From positions 17,557-81,556 of the forward strand of contig QQVO01000065.1 of the NCBI GenBank assembly GCA_003388505.1: a stretch of 64,000 bases of DNA. The letters are read 5' to 3'. The position numbers were made by a program, and so were the translations under genes. The stretch comes from Planctomycetota bacterium. GTDB lineage: Bacteria > Planctomycetota > Planctomycetia > Planctomycetales > Planctomycetaceae. The notes under the pieces were generated by a model, which worked only from the letters and a program-made list of their open reading frames with translations, did no database searches and had not been told where the DNA came from. Of this stretch, positions 8,028 to 16,633 are shown piece after piece. How positions within the stretch are numbered: position 1 is the stretch's first letter; every line of letters begins with the position of its first letter.

Positions 8028-9749
8028 ATGACCCAACAACGCATGTCCGCCCAACCCGCAGTCCGCCATTCCGATCACGCACCGGCTGACATCGTGCCGC
8101 TGCCCACCAGCGAGCGCCGCTGGTTCCTGTGGGCGGTGTGGTTGTCCTGCGTCGTCTTCCTGGGGACGTCCGCGATCGCCGATCCTGATTTGTGGGGGCA
8201 CACCCTGTACGGATTGAGGGCGATCGAGCTGGGTGTGCTCGTCGAACGCGATGATCCCTTCAGCTATACGGCGTCCGGCGCGCGGTGGATCAACCATGAA
8301 TGGCTGACCGAGTCCATCTACGGATTGCTCTGGACCCGGGCGGGAAATGTTGGATTGACCCTCTGGCGCAACCTCCAGGTCTGTGCGCTCTTCGCGATTG
8401 CGGCGGTTGCGGCCAAGCGGGCGAGGGCGGGCGTTGCGGCGCTCACGCTGCTCTGGATTCTGACCGCGGAAGCCCTGGGAAACTACTTCATCTTCGTCCG
8501 GCCGCAGATTGCGACCTTTGTGTTCTTCGCCTTGTTTCTGCTCATTCTGCGGCATTGGTGGGACAATCCGCGGTCTCGCAGCGTTTGGGCGCTGGCTCCG
8601 CTGATGGCGGTCTGGGTCAATCTGCACGGAGGGTTTCTGGCCGGCTGCGGAATGGTCGGGCTCTATTGCGGCGCTGCCGTGGTCCGGCAGTTCTTGGCCA
8701 AACGGGGTGACGCCCGCATCGCGCTTTGCGTTCTGGGACTTGTGGCGGGGGCCACTCTGGTCAATCCCTACGGTCTCGAACTCCACCGGATGCTGTGGGA
8801 GCACCTGGGAACGGAGCAACTTGTGCGAGAATGGCAGCCCTTGTGGGCGATCCGGCAGAGTCCGGTGTATTACGCTCCCTTTGTGCTGATTCTCGTCTCA
8901 CTGGCGGGATGGCGGAACTGGAAGGCGATCGATGCACTCGTGATCGGAGTCACGATGTGGCAGGCGTGCTTTCACGTCCGGCACATCGCGCTGCTGTCGG
9001 TCGCGATTCTCATACTGCTGCCGGGGCCGATCACTCTCGGTCTGCGGCGGGTCTTTCCGCAACTGCATCAACGCTGGAGTGCTCCGGAGAGGGCGCGGCT
9101 GCGCGGCGGTCTGGTCGCGGCGGCCGTAATGCTCCCACTGGTGTTGCAGGGGCAGACCGTCCTTCGCTTCTGGAGGGAAGGGGTGGCGCCGTGGGAAATC
9201 GCCGTCGAGGGGAAAAGCGAGATTCCCGGAATGCCGCTGCGGGCGGTGTCCGTCATGCGCGAGTCGGGGCTGTCCGGCAACCTGCTGACCGACTACGGGT
9301 GGGGGCAGTTCATGTTGTGGCATCTGTACCCCGAAACGCGCGTCGCCTTCGACGGTCGCTACCGGACGGTGTATCCGGCGAATCTGGAAGCCGAGTTTCT
9401 CGAGTTTCAGACCGCCACGGTCGACGCCGATCCCCGGACGCCGATCGTCGACTCCTATCCCACGGACCTGGCGATCCTGCCGACTTCGAGCAAATCGGCC
9501 GCTTACCTCTCCGCACGCGACGACTGGCAGTCGCTGTACCGCGACGATCAGGCGGAGCTGCTTGCCCGAACGGCGTACCTGAAACGCATTGGCTGGGAAC
9601 CGCCGGCGCAACCGACGGCAGTCGCCTCCGGCCGAATTCCTCAGTGGTCGGTCTTCCCAGGCGTGACGGCGAATGGCACGCCGATTGCAAAACGGGCAGC
9701 GAAGCCAGTGAATGACGCCACCCTGACGAACCGGCTGGCGGAGAAATAG
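8028..9749 (+). CDS. polytopic membrane protein with glycosyltransferase-C-like N terminus
   Basis: A 573-residue protein with about eight to ten hydrophobic helices between residues 25 and 400 and a soluble C-terminal region. The first loop reads ADPDLWGHTLYGLRAIELG and then DDPFSYTASGARWINHEWL; this D-x-D-x-W-x-H and H-E-W-L pattern is common in bacterial membrane proteins related to the GT-C (RgtA/PMT-like) fold. After the membrane part, NLLTDYGWGQFMLWHLYPE and FDGRYRTVYP are typical of the same proteins. A sugar-transfer or surface-polymer role is an inference. It is divergent from the TadE-like gene and 26 bases upstream of the Flp pilin gene, so it may be linked to pilus or pilus glycosylation functions. 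Confidence 0.65.
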   Translation: MTQQRMSAQPAVRHSDHAPADIVPLPTSERRWFLWAVWLSCVVFLGTSAIADPDLWGHTLYGLRAIELGVLVERDDPFSYTASGARWINHEWLTESIYGLLWTRAGNVGLTLWRNLQVCALFAIAAVAAKRARAGVAALTLLWILTAEALGNYFIFVRPQIATFVFFALFLLILRHWWDNPRSRSVWALAPLMAVWVNLHGGFLAGCGMVGLYCGAAVVRQFLAKRGDARIALCVLGLVAGATLVNPYGLELHRMLWEHLGTEQLVREWQPLWAIRQSPVYYAPFVLILVSLAGWRNWKAIDALVIGVTMWQACFHVRHIALLSVAILILLPGPITLGLRRVFPQLHQRWSAPERARLRGGLVAAAVMLPLVLQGQTVLRFWREGVAPWEIAVEGKSEIPGMPLRAVSVMRESGLSGNLLTDYGWGQFMLWHLYPETRVAFDGRYRTVYPANLEAEFLEFQTATVDADPRTPIVDSYPTDLAILPTSSKSAAYLSARDDWQSLYRDDQAELLARTAYLKRIGWEPPAQPTAVASGRIPQWSVFPGVTANGTPIAKRAAKPVNDATLTNRLAEK

Positions 9750-9775
9750 AACACCGACCAGCGAGAGACCTCAGC

Positions 9776-9982
9776 ATGCCACGATTCGCGATTCTTCGAC
9801 GTATGCGGTCCGATTCCCCTGCTTCCGCAGAGAAGACCCGTAGCGGCTCGATCTTTGTCGAGTATATCTTGCTCGTCACTCTGGTCGGCATCGGGGTGAT
9901 TGTGGGGCTGGCGTGCCTGCGGGTGGCACTTGTCAACGAACTGCTTGATCTTGCAAACGCCATCAACGCCATCAACTGCTGA
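9776..9982 (+). CDS. Flp-family type IVb pilin
   Basis: A 68-residue protein. RSGSIFVEYILLVTLVGIG contains the Flp prepilin signal: cleavage after Gly gives S-I-F-V-E-Y, so Glu and Tyr are at +5 and +6 exactly as in Flp pilins. The mature peptide would be about 45 residues of hydrophobic helix with a short tail (ELLDLANAINAINC), the usual Flp size. The predicted major pilus subunit of the Tad system; processing needs a TadV-type peptidase not seen in the window. It sits between the polytopic membrane protein and a TadE-like gene on the same strand. Confidence 0.8.
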   Translation: MPRFAILRRMRSDSPASAEKTRSGSIFVEYILLVTLVGIGVIVGLACLRVALVNELLDLANAINAINC

Positions 9983-10071
9983 AGAAACCGGCTTCGATCC
10001 GGAATGGTCCGATCCCCCCGATGTAACCCTGTGGATACGGCCGCGACGAGCAGCGTTAACGACTGGACTTG

Positions 10072-10098
10072 CCTGAGTCCCCGGTCAGGGCTGTTTTT
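10072..10098 (+). terminator. possible terminator after the Flp pilin gene
   Basis: CCTGA and TCAGG form a 5-base stem around an 8-base loop, followed by GCTG and TTTTT. The stem is short, so this is a weak call; it would separate the abundant pilin message from the TadE-like gene downstream. Confidence 0.35.
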
Positions 10099-10209
10099 GG
10101 GGGGGGCGCCGAGACTGCAATCTGCACGGACCCCGGCGGGGTTCGTGCTCCCGTGAGAATCCCTCAACCGCGAAAATCTGAATTGACGGACCACTGAGGC
10201 GGTCAGATC

Positions 10210-10836
10210 ATGAGCGTACGATCGACTGCGGCGAGAGCGAAAGATAACCGGCAGCGTCGGGGAGTCATCACGCTCGAACTGATTCTGGCAATGCCGTTGC
10301 TGTTCATTCTGACGCTCGCGGTGTTCGAATTCGCCATGCTTGCGCTCGTTCAGCAGGCGGCGACGACCGCGACGATCGAGGGGGCGCGCGAAGGAGCAAA
10401 GATATTTCCCGGTTTCCCCCCCTTTCCGTTCACTGATCCGGATGGGGAACCAAGTCCCGACCCGACGGATCTTGATGACTCAGCAGACTACATCGCCGAC
10501 GTCGTCGACACCTATCTGGGCGTCCACTGTCTCGAAGTGGCGCCGGCGGGCGGCGCCGGGGACGACCCGAATCGAGCCAATGCACGGGTGGTCATCGAGC
10601 GTCGTGTGGGCGCCGGCCCCGTTGAAACCGCTTCGCGGGGAGACGACTCGATCGACTGCAACGCGGCGGGGCCGCCGCTCAATCCGGATGAGATTCGGGT
10701 CACGGTGTGCTTTGTGCTGGTCGATGCGGCGGATCCGAGTGGATGCGGCAACCCCGTCCCGGATTGGCTGGCTCCCTTCGGATTCTCATTTGACGGTTGT
10801 CGTTTCGAGTTGAGTTCCCGCGCCAACCTGGAGTAA
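10210..10836 (+). CDS. TadE-like pseudopilin
   Basis: A 208-residue protein with RRGVITLELILAMPLLFIL near the N terminus: cleavage after Gly places Glu at +5, the TadE pattern, followed by a membrane helix and then QQAATTATIEGAREGAK, the amphipathic start of the secreted domain. The secreted domain has paired Cys residues (LGVHCLEVA, DSIDCNAAG, TVCFVL, DGCRFEL), which suggests disulfides. A minor pseudopilin of the Flp pilus is likely. ATG 10210 gives a basic N terminus of normal length. Same strand as the pilin gene, 227 bases downstream. Confidence 0.75.
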   Translation: MSVRSTAARAKDNRQRRGVITLELILAMPLLFILTLAVFEFAMLALVQQAATTATIEGAREGAKIFPGFPPFPFTDPDGEPSPDPTDLDDSADYIADVVDTYLGVHCLEVAPAGGAGDDPNRANARVVIERRVGAGPVETASRGDDSIDCNAAGPPLNPDEIRVTVCFVLVDAADPSGCGNPVPDWLAPFGFSFDGCRFELSSRANLE

Positions 10837-11266
10837 TCGCCAGTTTGGAATGATCGACCCTGTTTTCGGATCGAGCCGTCCCGTGCGCCATATTCTCGAT
10901 GACTTTGCGGTCTGGTTGGCGTGGTACCTCATCGTCGGCACGGCGACGCTGACAGCCGTACATGCGACGATGCGAGTGCTGCGCCGCCGACGGTCGGCGG
11001 AAGGGCGTTCGCACCAGGATTCGCCAGCCCGGCAGACTGGGATGAGGAGAGCGGGGCGAATGCGGGCACGAGTCCGTTGACGATTTCGATAACCTCCGGC
11101 CGCTGTTAGTGAGCTGCATTCGGGTGCCCGTTCTACAGATCATACCGGTTAGGCGGGCGGGGAACAGTTTTTCGCGCACACTGCCTGCGGGGAGTCGATA
11201 AACTGAAGCGGCGCGGCTGGTGTCGGCGGCGTCTCGATGCGGCCCCGGTTCGCGAGTGAAAGCTCC
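10837..11266. other. intergenic gap after the TadE-like gene
   Basis: 430 bases holding only the doubtful small frame at 10850-11080. The second half should carry the promoter of the secreted protein at 11267; no clear promoter or hairpin was recognised. Confidence 0.5.
10850..11080 (+). CDS. possible small membrane protein
   Basis: A 76-residue frame starting 14 bases after the TadE-like stop. It has one plausible membrane helix (FAVWLAWYLIVGTATLTAVH) and then a strongly basic tail. Position in the Tad-type cluster and the helix are the only support; the Arg-rich second half is what a random frame in GC-rich DNA often looks like. No family recognised. Confidence 0.3.
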   Translation: MIDPVFGSSRPVRHILDDFAVWLAWYLIVGTATLTAVHATMRVLRRRRSAEGRSHQDSPARQTGMRRAGRMRARVR

Positions 11267-12463
11267 ATGCAGCGTAGAATCATCAGAGTCGGCCTGTCAG
11301 GCGTCGTTGCGGCCGCGGGCGTGGTTTCGGCCGCAGCCCAGGAGGCGGGCGAGAGTTCGTTCGAAGCCGTGCGAGGAATCGAAACCGAAACGACCGGCCC
11401 GGATGGCGCGGTCGGTGATGGATCGCCCGTTGTCGGAAGGATTTCGCTCACCCAGGCTGACCTGAGGCGTCTGGCGGGCATCGAGCGAACAACGCAACGC
11501 CTGGATCGAAGCGCGCTCGCCGCGTTTCACCGCGGCTTAATGCCGCTGCCTGACTTGCTGGACCAGACGGACCTGGCTGACCGAACCGATCTGTGGATTC
11601 ACCAGATCCGGCGAGACGGCGGAGAGCAGGCGGTTCTTGTGCGGCAGGTGCGACGCCTGCGCGACGTTGTCTCGCACCTGGAGTCCTTCAACCAGCCGAA
11701 CTCGTCAGGCTGGCGGGCCGATCTCGCACTGGCGCGTTGGGCGCTGAGCGACGCCGAATTCCGGGCGGCGGCGGCCGGCGGAGACGAGGTCGCGGCAGCG
11801 CGGAGTGGGGGGCGACGCGCGGAGTTCGCCCGCGAAGTCTTCGAATTCCGGACCGCTGACGCAGCGATTGGGCTTGCCTCGCCGGAGGCCGTCCTGCGCG
11901 CCGCCGCGATCGTGGTCGCCTCCCCGTCAGCCGATTCAAACGCGAACATGCGCGCTCAGCGGCAGTATTTCAACCTGGCCGACATGAACGTCGAACAGAC
12001 GGAACGATGGGGTCTCCTCGGCGCGGGCGTCGGTCGGGTGGACCGCATCGAGCAGGCCCGCGTTCACCGGGACTTCGCTTTGCTGCGGGCCTCCCTCGAC
12101 AACGGAGAGGCCTCGATTTCTGCAAGATTGCTCGCCCGCACGGAAGCCCAAGTGCAGTCTGCGTTTGCAGACGAATTGCGATTCTTCGCAACCGGCGCCG
12201 CTTCACTGTACGACGTGGCGGAGACCTGGCGGACCTGGAGTGATATGCACCTGTCGGTGGCCGAGGTCGCTGAACTCGCCGATCTCGCCTCCACAGGCGA
12301 ACGCGAGGAAGCCCTCGACCGCCTGCGCCTTGCGGCTGATTCGATCAGTGACTTGCGCGGACGCCATGAAGCTGACGTCTTGTTCGTCGATGTCCTGGAG
12401 ACGGTCGACGAACTGTCTGCGATGCGGCAGCAGGTCACCCGCAGCGAGAACTATCTGCAGTGA
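11267..12463 (+). CDS. secreted helical protein of unknown function
   Basis: About 398 residues from ATG 11267 (an in-frame ATG at 11237 is ten codons upstream and would spoil the signal peptide). Residues 1-25 (RRIIRVGLSGVVAAAGVVSAAAQ) are a Sec signal. The rest is predicted mainly alpha-helical, rich in Ala, Arg, Glu and Asp, with few Cys and no recognised motif; sections such as LRRLAGIERTTQRLDRSALA and EEALDRLRLAADSISDLRGR look like helical-repeat segments. It is convergent with the next gene and separated from it by 76 bases. No function proposed. Confidence 0.65.
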   Translation: MQRRIIRVGLSGVVAAAGVVSAAAQEAGESSFEAVRGIETETTGPDGAVGDGSPVVGRISLTQADLRRLAGIERTTQRLDRSALAAFHRGLMPLPDLLDQTDLADRTDLWIHQIRRDGGEQAVLVRQVRRLRDVVSHLESFNQPNSSGWRADLALARWALSDAEFRAAAAGGDEVAAARSGGRRAEFAREVFEFRTADAAIGLASPEAVLRAAAIVVASPSADSNANMRAQRQYFNLADMNVEQTERWGLLGAGVGRVDRIEQARVHRDFALLRASLDNGEASISARLLARTEAQVQSAFADELRFFATGAASLYDVAETWRTWSDMHLSVAEVAELADLASTGEREEALDRLRLAADSISDLRGRHEADVLFVDVLETVDELSAMRQQVTRSENYLQ

Positions 12464-12539
12464 CGCGCCGCAGCCTGTCGAACGCCTTCAGCGTTCCTGC
12501 ACGTGCGCAAACCGCTGACTCTATTGTGAACAATCCGGG

Positions 12540-13130
12540 TTACGGCTGGAGCAGCAGATCTTCGAGCTTCGGCAGGCCCGAGCCGAGTTCGCGGACGGAA
12601 CCGGGCGGGACGTCGAGGAGCGGGGCGGTGGCGCCGAATTCCTCATAGATTGGGCCGAACATGGAAACCGAGTAGGGGTTTCGAGGATCTCCGCCCATGT
12701 TCACGATCTGCGACTGATGGGTGTAGACGTTCATGTAGTTGTACGGTCGGAAGTAATAGTATCCGCCGTACTGCGGCCGGTAAGGGAAATGCGGGTACAG
12801 ATCACCTGTGGTGTGCGCGCTTCTCCATGCGCTGCGATTCCGGCAGCGCTCGCAGCAGCTTGGTTTTTCACATCGACGGCAATACACCATGCCCGAGTAA
12901 TGGCTGTGTGAACAGCGCCCGCATCCGACGGCCCGGTTGCAATCCATCGGTTGGTAGATGGTCTCGGTCGACGGGGAGTAATCTGTCGCCGGCGGAAGCT
13001 GAACGGGCTCCGAGAAATTCACCGGTTGGACGGCCGTCTCGACGATCTCGAATTCGTTCGAATCGACGTCAGCCGCACTTGCGGTTGCCGACACGAGCCC
13101 GGCGGCCAGCAACATGGTGAAAATCTTCAT
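12540..13130 (-). CDS. secreted Cys- and Tyr-rich protein of unknown function
   Basis: A 196-residue protein with signal peptide MKIFTMLLAAGLVSATASAA. The middle holds two close cysteine groups (CNRAVGCGRCSH and CRRCEKPSCCERCRN, about residues 64-98), which could bind metal or form disulfides. Then comes a Tyr/Pro-rich region (HFPYRPQYGGYYYFRPYNYM) and a conserved-looking end GSGLPKLEDLLLQP. Proteins of this shape occur in planctomycetes without known function. ATG at 13130 is well placed. It is divergent from the sulfatase-like lipoprotein across a 438-base gap. Confidence 0.65.
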   Translation of the reverse strand: MKIFTMLLAAGLVSATASAADVDSNEFEIVETAVQPVNFSEPVQLPPATDYSPSTETIYQPMDCNRAVGCGRCSHSHYSGMVYCRRCEKPSCCERCRNRSAWRSAHTTGDLYPHFPYRPQYGGYYYFRPYNYMNVYTHQSQIVNMGGDPRNPYSVSMFGPIYEEFGATAPLLDVPPGSVRELGSGLPKLEDLLLQP

Positions 13131-13568
13131 GACTCGACACTCACGATAGAGTTTGCGGGAGAGTGGTTCGGCGGGACCGTTCTCATCTGAGCAGACAAGT
13201 GAGACGCACGCTCGAGGCGAAACGCCTCAGCGAATGCCTTCTCTGGATCATCATCGACCGGCAATCGTCGCCACATCGCACCGAGTCGTTCCGTCGCAAC
13301 GACCGCGTCAGCCGGAAATTCTTGCCGGCCTTGCCCAGAGTCGGTGCTTACCCCAAAACGATGCCCGGCGCCGGCGGTCTGATGCGCATACCTGCGGATA
13401 CACCTCCTGCGAACCGTCTGACGCCGCTCCGCATTACGCGTTGCTGAGCGGGCAGAGGGCCGCGTTGCGGTCCTCTGCCCGCTCACGGAGTGTCCGGACG
13501 GCATAGGAGTTGCTTCACCAAGTGGGCCACGCCACCTTACGGTCGATTCAGGTTTTCTGGAACGCGTC
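13131..13568. other. divergent intergenic region
   Basis: 438 bases between the Cys-rich gene (minus) and the sulfatase-fold lipoprotein (plus). It must hold both promoters. The notable content is a long perfect hairpin at 13445-13485. The overlapping minus-strand open frame here has no protein features. Confidence 0.6.
13445..13485. repeat. long perfect hairpin in divergent region
   Basis: TGAGCGGGCAGAGG and CCTCTGCCCGCTCA form a 14-base perfect stem; the loop itself contains CCGC-GTT-GCGG, so nearly the whole 41 bases pair. There is no T-run on either side, so a classical intrinsic terminator is unlikely unless it works without one. Confidence 0.8.
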
Positions 13569-15203
13569 ATGATTCTTACCGGCAGGATTTTTCACCCTGC
13601 GGCAGCCGTTTGTCTGCTCATGCTGGCATGCTGTTCGTCAGGTTGTCAGCAGGCGCCCGAGCAGGCGCAGGCTGAGTCGAGCACAGACACTGCCAGCGAC
13701 CGCACCGCCGATGCCGGCGACGATGGAGCAGCCAGCGGTTCGTGGGAGATCGGTCCGATCTCCCCAGACGAGTTGCCGCTCCGGATTCCCGCGGCGGATC
13801 AGGATTCAGCGGCCGATGCCTCTCCGGACGACGTCGACGCGGATTCGCGTGCTCCGGGTTTGATTGACACGCTTCGCGCCACGGTGGCCGATTCGCCGAT
13901 TTTCGAAGAGAGCGGCGTTCAGGAGGAGTTGCTGGAGAACCTGACGTTCGGGCAGGACGCGCTGACGCGAATCAAGCGGGAAAATCGCCATGCGATGCGG
14001 GAGGCCAATCGACAGCTGCGGGTCGGCGCGGCGGCGCGTTCGCCGAATATCGTGCTCATCACGATTGAGCGGATCGGGCTGGGGGATCTCAGTTGCTTCC
14101 GCGACGAATCCGAGGAGGCCACGCCCCATCTGGACGGACTGGCTGCGCGTGGGACGCGATTTCCGAACTTCTACGCCGGCAGCGCCGACCCTCAAGCGGC
14201 GCGGTGGTGCCTACTGACCGGGCTCAACACCGGCCACGCACCGGGCGATCGAGAACAATCAGGTCGGTACACGCTGCGGCAGGAACAGCAGACGATCGCA
14301 GATGTCCTGTGGACGGCGGGATACTCGACAGGCTTCGTCGGTGTGTGGAAGGAGCGTTCCCTGCCGATCGATCACGGCTTTGACGAGTGGGCCGGAATCG
14401 TCGAGAACGTGAACCCGGTGACCCCCTATCCCGAGCACATCTTCATCGACGCTTCGCGGGCAAAACTCGCGGCGAACGCGGACGGCGGCAGGGAGCTGCT
14501 GGCGGCCGATTTTCTCGTGGAGGAGGGCATCTCGTTCATTGCGCGACGAGCGGCGGAACGGCGACAGTTCTTCCTGCACCTGGCGCTTTGTCCCGAGTTG
14601 ACCGCCGCCTCTGAGGGGCAGGCCGACCCCCGGCTTGTCGTCGCGGAACTGGACTCGATGATCGGAAGACTCACCGACTGGATCGACAGCTCCCCCCTTG
14701 CGTCCCGGACGTGCATCGTCCTGGCGGGCGAATCGGCGCCTCCTTCGGATGAATTCGACCAATGGGATGCTTCTTCGCGGACGCGGGGGCTGAAGTGCTC
14801 TGCGGATGGCCTCTCCGAAGGCAATCTCCGCGTTCCGCTCGTGGTCGTCTGGCCGGGTCGAGCACCGGCCGGCGGGGAGAGCGACCACGTGTGCGGCGTG
14901 TGGGATCTGTTGCCGACGTTTTCCGAACTGGCCGTCGCTCAGCGTCGCCCCGAGCGCGTCGACGGCGTTTCATTCGCGGCATCTCTAGCGGGCCGCACGC
15001 AACGAGAGCACGCGCTGCTGTACTGGGAGACGCGACAAGGCGGATTCGGGCAGGCTGTCCGGAAAGGGCGATGGAAGGGGATTCGCGCGCCCGGACACTC
15101 GTCGCTGGCGCTCTTCGATCTTCTCGAAGATCCGGCGGAGCAGACCGACCTGTCGGAGACGCGGCCGGACGTCGTGGAGCAGTTGGTCGTCCGCCGAAAC
15201 TAG
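13569..15203 (+). CDS. sulfatase-fold lipoprotein, catalytic residues lost (pseudoenzyme)
   Basis: A 544-residue lipoprotein (lipobox LMLAC, Cys about 21) with a low-complexity linker (about 30-95) and a sulfatase/alkaline-phosphatase-fold domain from about 158 to the end. The fold is clear: SPNIVLITIERIGLGDLSCF aligns with the first strand of sulfatases, and DLLPTFSELA and the end ALFDLLEDPAEQTDLSETRP with the C-terminal part. The active site is not: the metal-binding DD is E167-R168, the C/S-x-P-x-R nucleophile position is Pro208 (only Arg212 remains), G-K-W-H is G-V-W-K (258-261), and the late DNG is E-S-A. It cannot be an ordinary sulfatase. A binding or scaffolding role is inferred. ATG start at 13569. 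Confidence 0.8.
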   Translation: MILTGRIFHPAAAVCLLMLACCSSGCQQAPEQAQAESSTDTASDRTADAGDDGAASGSWEIGPISPDELPLRIPAADQDSAADASPDDVDADSRAPGLIDTLRATVADSPIFEESGVQEELLENLTFGQDALTRIKRENRHAMREANRQLRVGAAARSPNIVLITIERIGLGDLSCFRDESEEATPHLDGLAARGTRFPNFYAGSADPQAARWCLLTGLNTGHAPGDREQSGRYTLRQEQQTIADVLWTAGYSTGFVGVWKERSLPIDHGFDEWAGIVENVNPVTPYPEHIFIDASRAKLAANADGGRELLAADFLVEEGISFIARRAAERRQFFLHLALCPELTAASEGQADPRLVVAELDSMIGRLTDWIDSSPLASRTCIVLAGESAPPSDEFDQWDASSRTRGLKCSADGLSEGNLRVPLVVVWPGRAPAGGESDHVCGVWDLLPTFSELAVAQRRPERVDGVSFAASLAGRTQREHALLYWETRQGGFGQAVRKGRWKGIRAPGHSSLALFDLLEDPAEQTDLSETRPDVVEQLVVRRN

Positions 15204-15415
15204 TGCCGTCTCTTCGCCGCGAATCGGACCGGAGCGACCGGCCGGACCGGAATCCGGGCCTGTGGTTGCGGCGATTGCCGGCAAATCTGAGATTCTTTGG
15301 CCCGGCCGCTTAACACTTGTTTTCCGCATCGTCTCTACAGTAGTGTGAGCGACGTTCCGGGTGGATCAGACATTCTGAGCGTCAGACAAGATTCAACCTA
15401 CGAGAGGAGAAAAAC

Positions 15416-16114
15416 ATGTTGCGGACCAATTGGCTTTCGGCGGTGATGGTATTGGCGTTGGCGGGCACCGGATTTGCCCAGAACACCGAGGAAATCACGG
15501 AGGAAACGAAGCCCGAGAAGCGTGCCCGGGCGACGAGCGTGGACTTCACGGCAGAGCTGGGGTTGAATTTCGCTTCGCTCACCGGCCTGGGAGCGCGGAT
15601 TGAGCAGGCGTATCAGGCGGCCGATCCGGTCGGACTGGCGAGTGCGGCGCGGGATCTGGCGGTCGCCGAGTCGGTTTCGGGGAAAGAGGCGTCGATCACT
15701 TCTGCGGAACTGACGGAACGGGCCGTGGCGCTGGCCAAAATGCGGTTCGACGAAGCGGAACTCAAGGCGGTGGCCATGCTGGTGGACGATGAAGAGACCG
15801 CCGACGAACTCAAGCAGGTCGCCGATGACGCGGCGGCGTTCGCTGAAGAGCTCGCCAAGGCGGCCGAGAACGACGAGGACGCCCGCGGCATCCTCGGAAG
15901 CCTCACGGTCTACAACTACTCGTTCGCCAACGTCGACGTCTACTACAACGGCCGCTACCTCGGCTGGGTCGGCGCCAGGGCGAAGTTCACCTTCAGCGTG
16001 CACTCTCACGCCAATCACTTCAACCTCTATGCAGAAGACGCCTACGGCAACTTCTGGAGGTGGAGCGACAACGGCGACTTCAGCTCCTACTGGTGGGATC
16101 TGTACGCTCCGTAA
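15416..16114 (+). CDS. secreted protein of unknown function
   Basis: A 232-residue protein with signal peptide MLRTNWLSAVMVLALAGTGFA. Residues about 55-160 are predicted helical and rich in Ala and Glu, and a C-terminal domain (about 165-232) is aromatic-rich with short strands (TVYNYSFANVDVYYNGRYLG, then NFWRWSDNGDFSSYWWDLY). The ATG at 15416 has GAGAGGAGAAAA directly upstream, a strong ribosome site, which suggests good expression. A clear stem-loop follows the gene. No family recognised; it could bind a ligand through the aromatic C terminus. Confidence 0.7.
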   Translation: MLRTNWLSAVMVLALAGTGFAQNTEEITEETKPEKRARATSVDFTAELGLNFASLTGLGARIEQAYQAADPVGLASAARDLAVAESVSGKEASITSAELTERAVALAKMRFDEAELKAVAMLVDDEETADELKQVADDAAAFAEELAKAAENDEDARGILGSLTVYNYSFANVDVYYNGRYLGWVGARAKFTFSVHSHANHFNLYAEDAYGNFWRWSDNGDFSSYWWDLYAP

Positions 16115-16145
16115 GCCGATTCCGTGCTGAACCAGAATCCTCGAC

Positions 16146-16177
16146 AAGCCCGGCTTCGATGGGAAGCCGGGCTTTGT
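16146..16177 (+). terminator. stem-loop terminator
   Basis: AAGCCCGGCTTC and GAAGCCGGGCTT form a 12-base perfect stem with a 5-base loop, followed by TGTT. It lies 32 bases after the stop of the secreted protein gene and is the likely end of its transcript. It also argues against a start at 16159 for the next gene. Confidence 0.75.
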
Positions 16178-16200
16178 TCGCTTTGCTGAGTGCCGCTCTC

Positions 16201-16617
16201 ATGCCGTCCGCGGGCGATCCGATTGCTGAACTCAAGTCGCGACTGGACGACATGCCGGGGCTTCGGTACACGGCAGGACCAGGATCGGTTGCGGTGGAAC
16301 CTGGGTCCGGCGATGGATTCCCCGTCTCAGTTTTCGCTGACGACCGGGGGTACGTCGTCTCCTTTCACGGATGGCATGAGCATTTTACCGACGCGGAGTC
16401 GGCGGTCGATTGCTTCCTGTTCGGCCTGACCGATCGAGCGAGACTGAAGGTTTCTTCCCGCTGCGGCGTCGATTACAAATGGACTCTGGAGTACCGGCGG
16501 GACGGCCAGTGGGTCGAAGACAGCACGACCGGCCGGCTGTTCTTCCCTTTCTGGTGCAGGCGCACGACGCGGTACCTGCGGAACCGTGGAACCTGCGCGG
16601 GACAGCAGCGCCCGTGA
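16201..16617 (+). CDS. conserved hypothetical protein
   Basis: About 138 residues from ATG 16201. The region from GYVVSFHGWHEHF to CFLFGLTDRARLKV and on to TTGRLFFPFW is dense in aromatic residues and looks like one compact conserved domain of mixed alpha/beta type; I have the impression of having seen it as a bacterial uncharacterised family, without a name. Starts at 16060 or 16159 are in frame but fall in the preceding gene or inside the terminator stem. The Uma2-like gene follows 16 bases later on the same strand. Confidence 0.6.
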   Translation: MPSAGDPIAELKSRLDDMPGLRYTAGPGSVAVEPGSGDGFPVSVFADDRGYVVSFHGWHEHFTDAESAVDCFLFGLTDRARLKVSSRCGVDYKWTLEYRRDGQWVEDSTTGRLFFPFWCRRTTRYLRNRGTCAGQQRP

Positions 16618-16633
16618 CGCGGACCCCAACGTC

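Noticed and set aside
13127..13570. 148-codon minus-strand frame in the divergent gap
   Set aside because: Arg-rich without structure, overlaps both divergent genes' upstream regions and the hairpin; treated as non-coding.
16060..16200. Upstream in-frame starts at 16060 and 16159 for the conserved hypothetical protein
   Set aside because: They lie in the previous gene or inside the terminator stem at 16146-16177.
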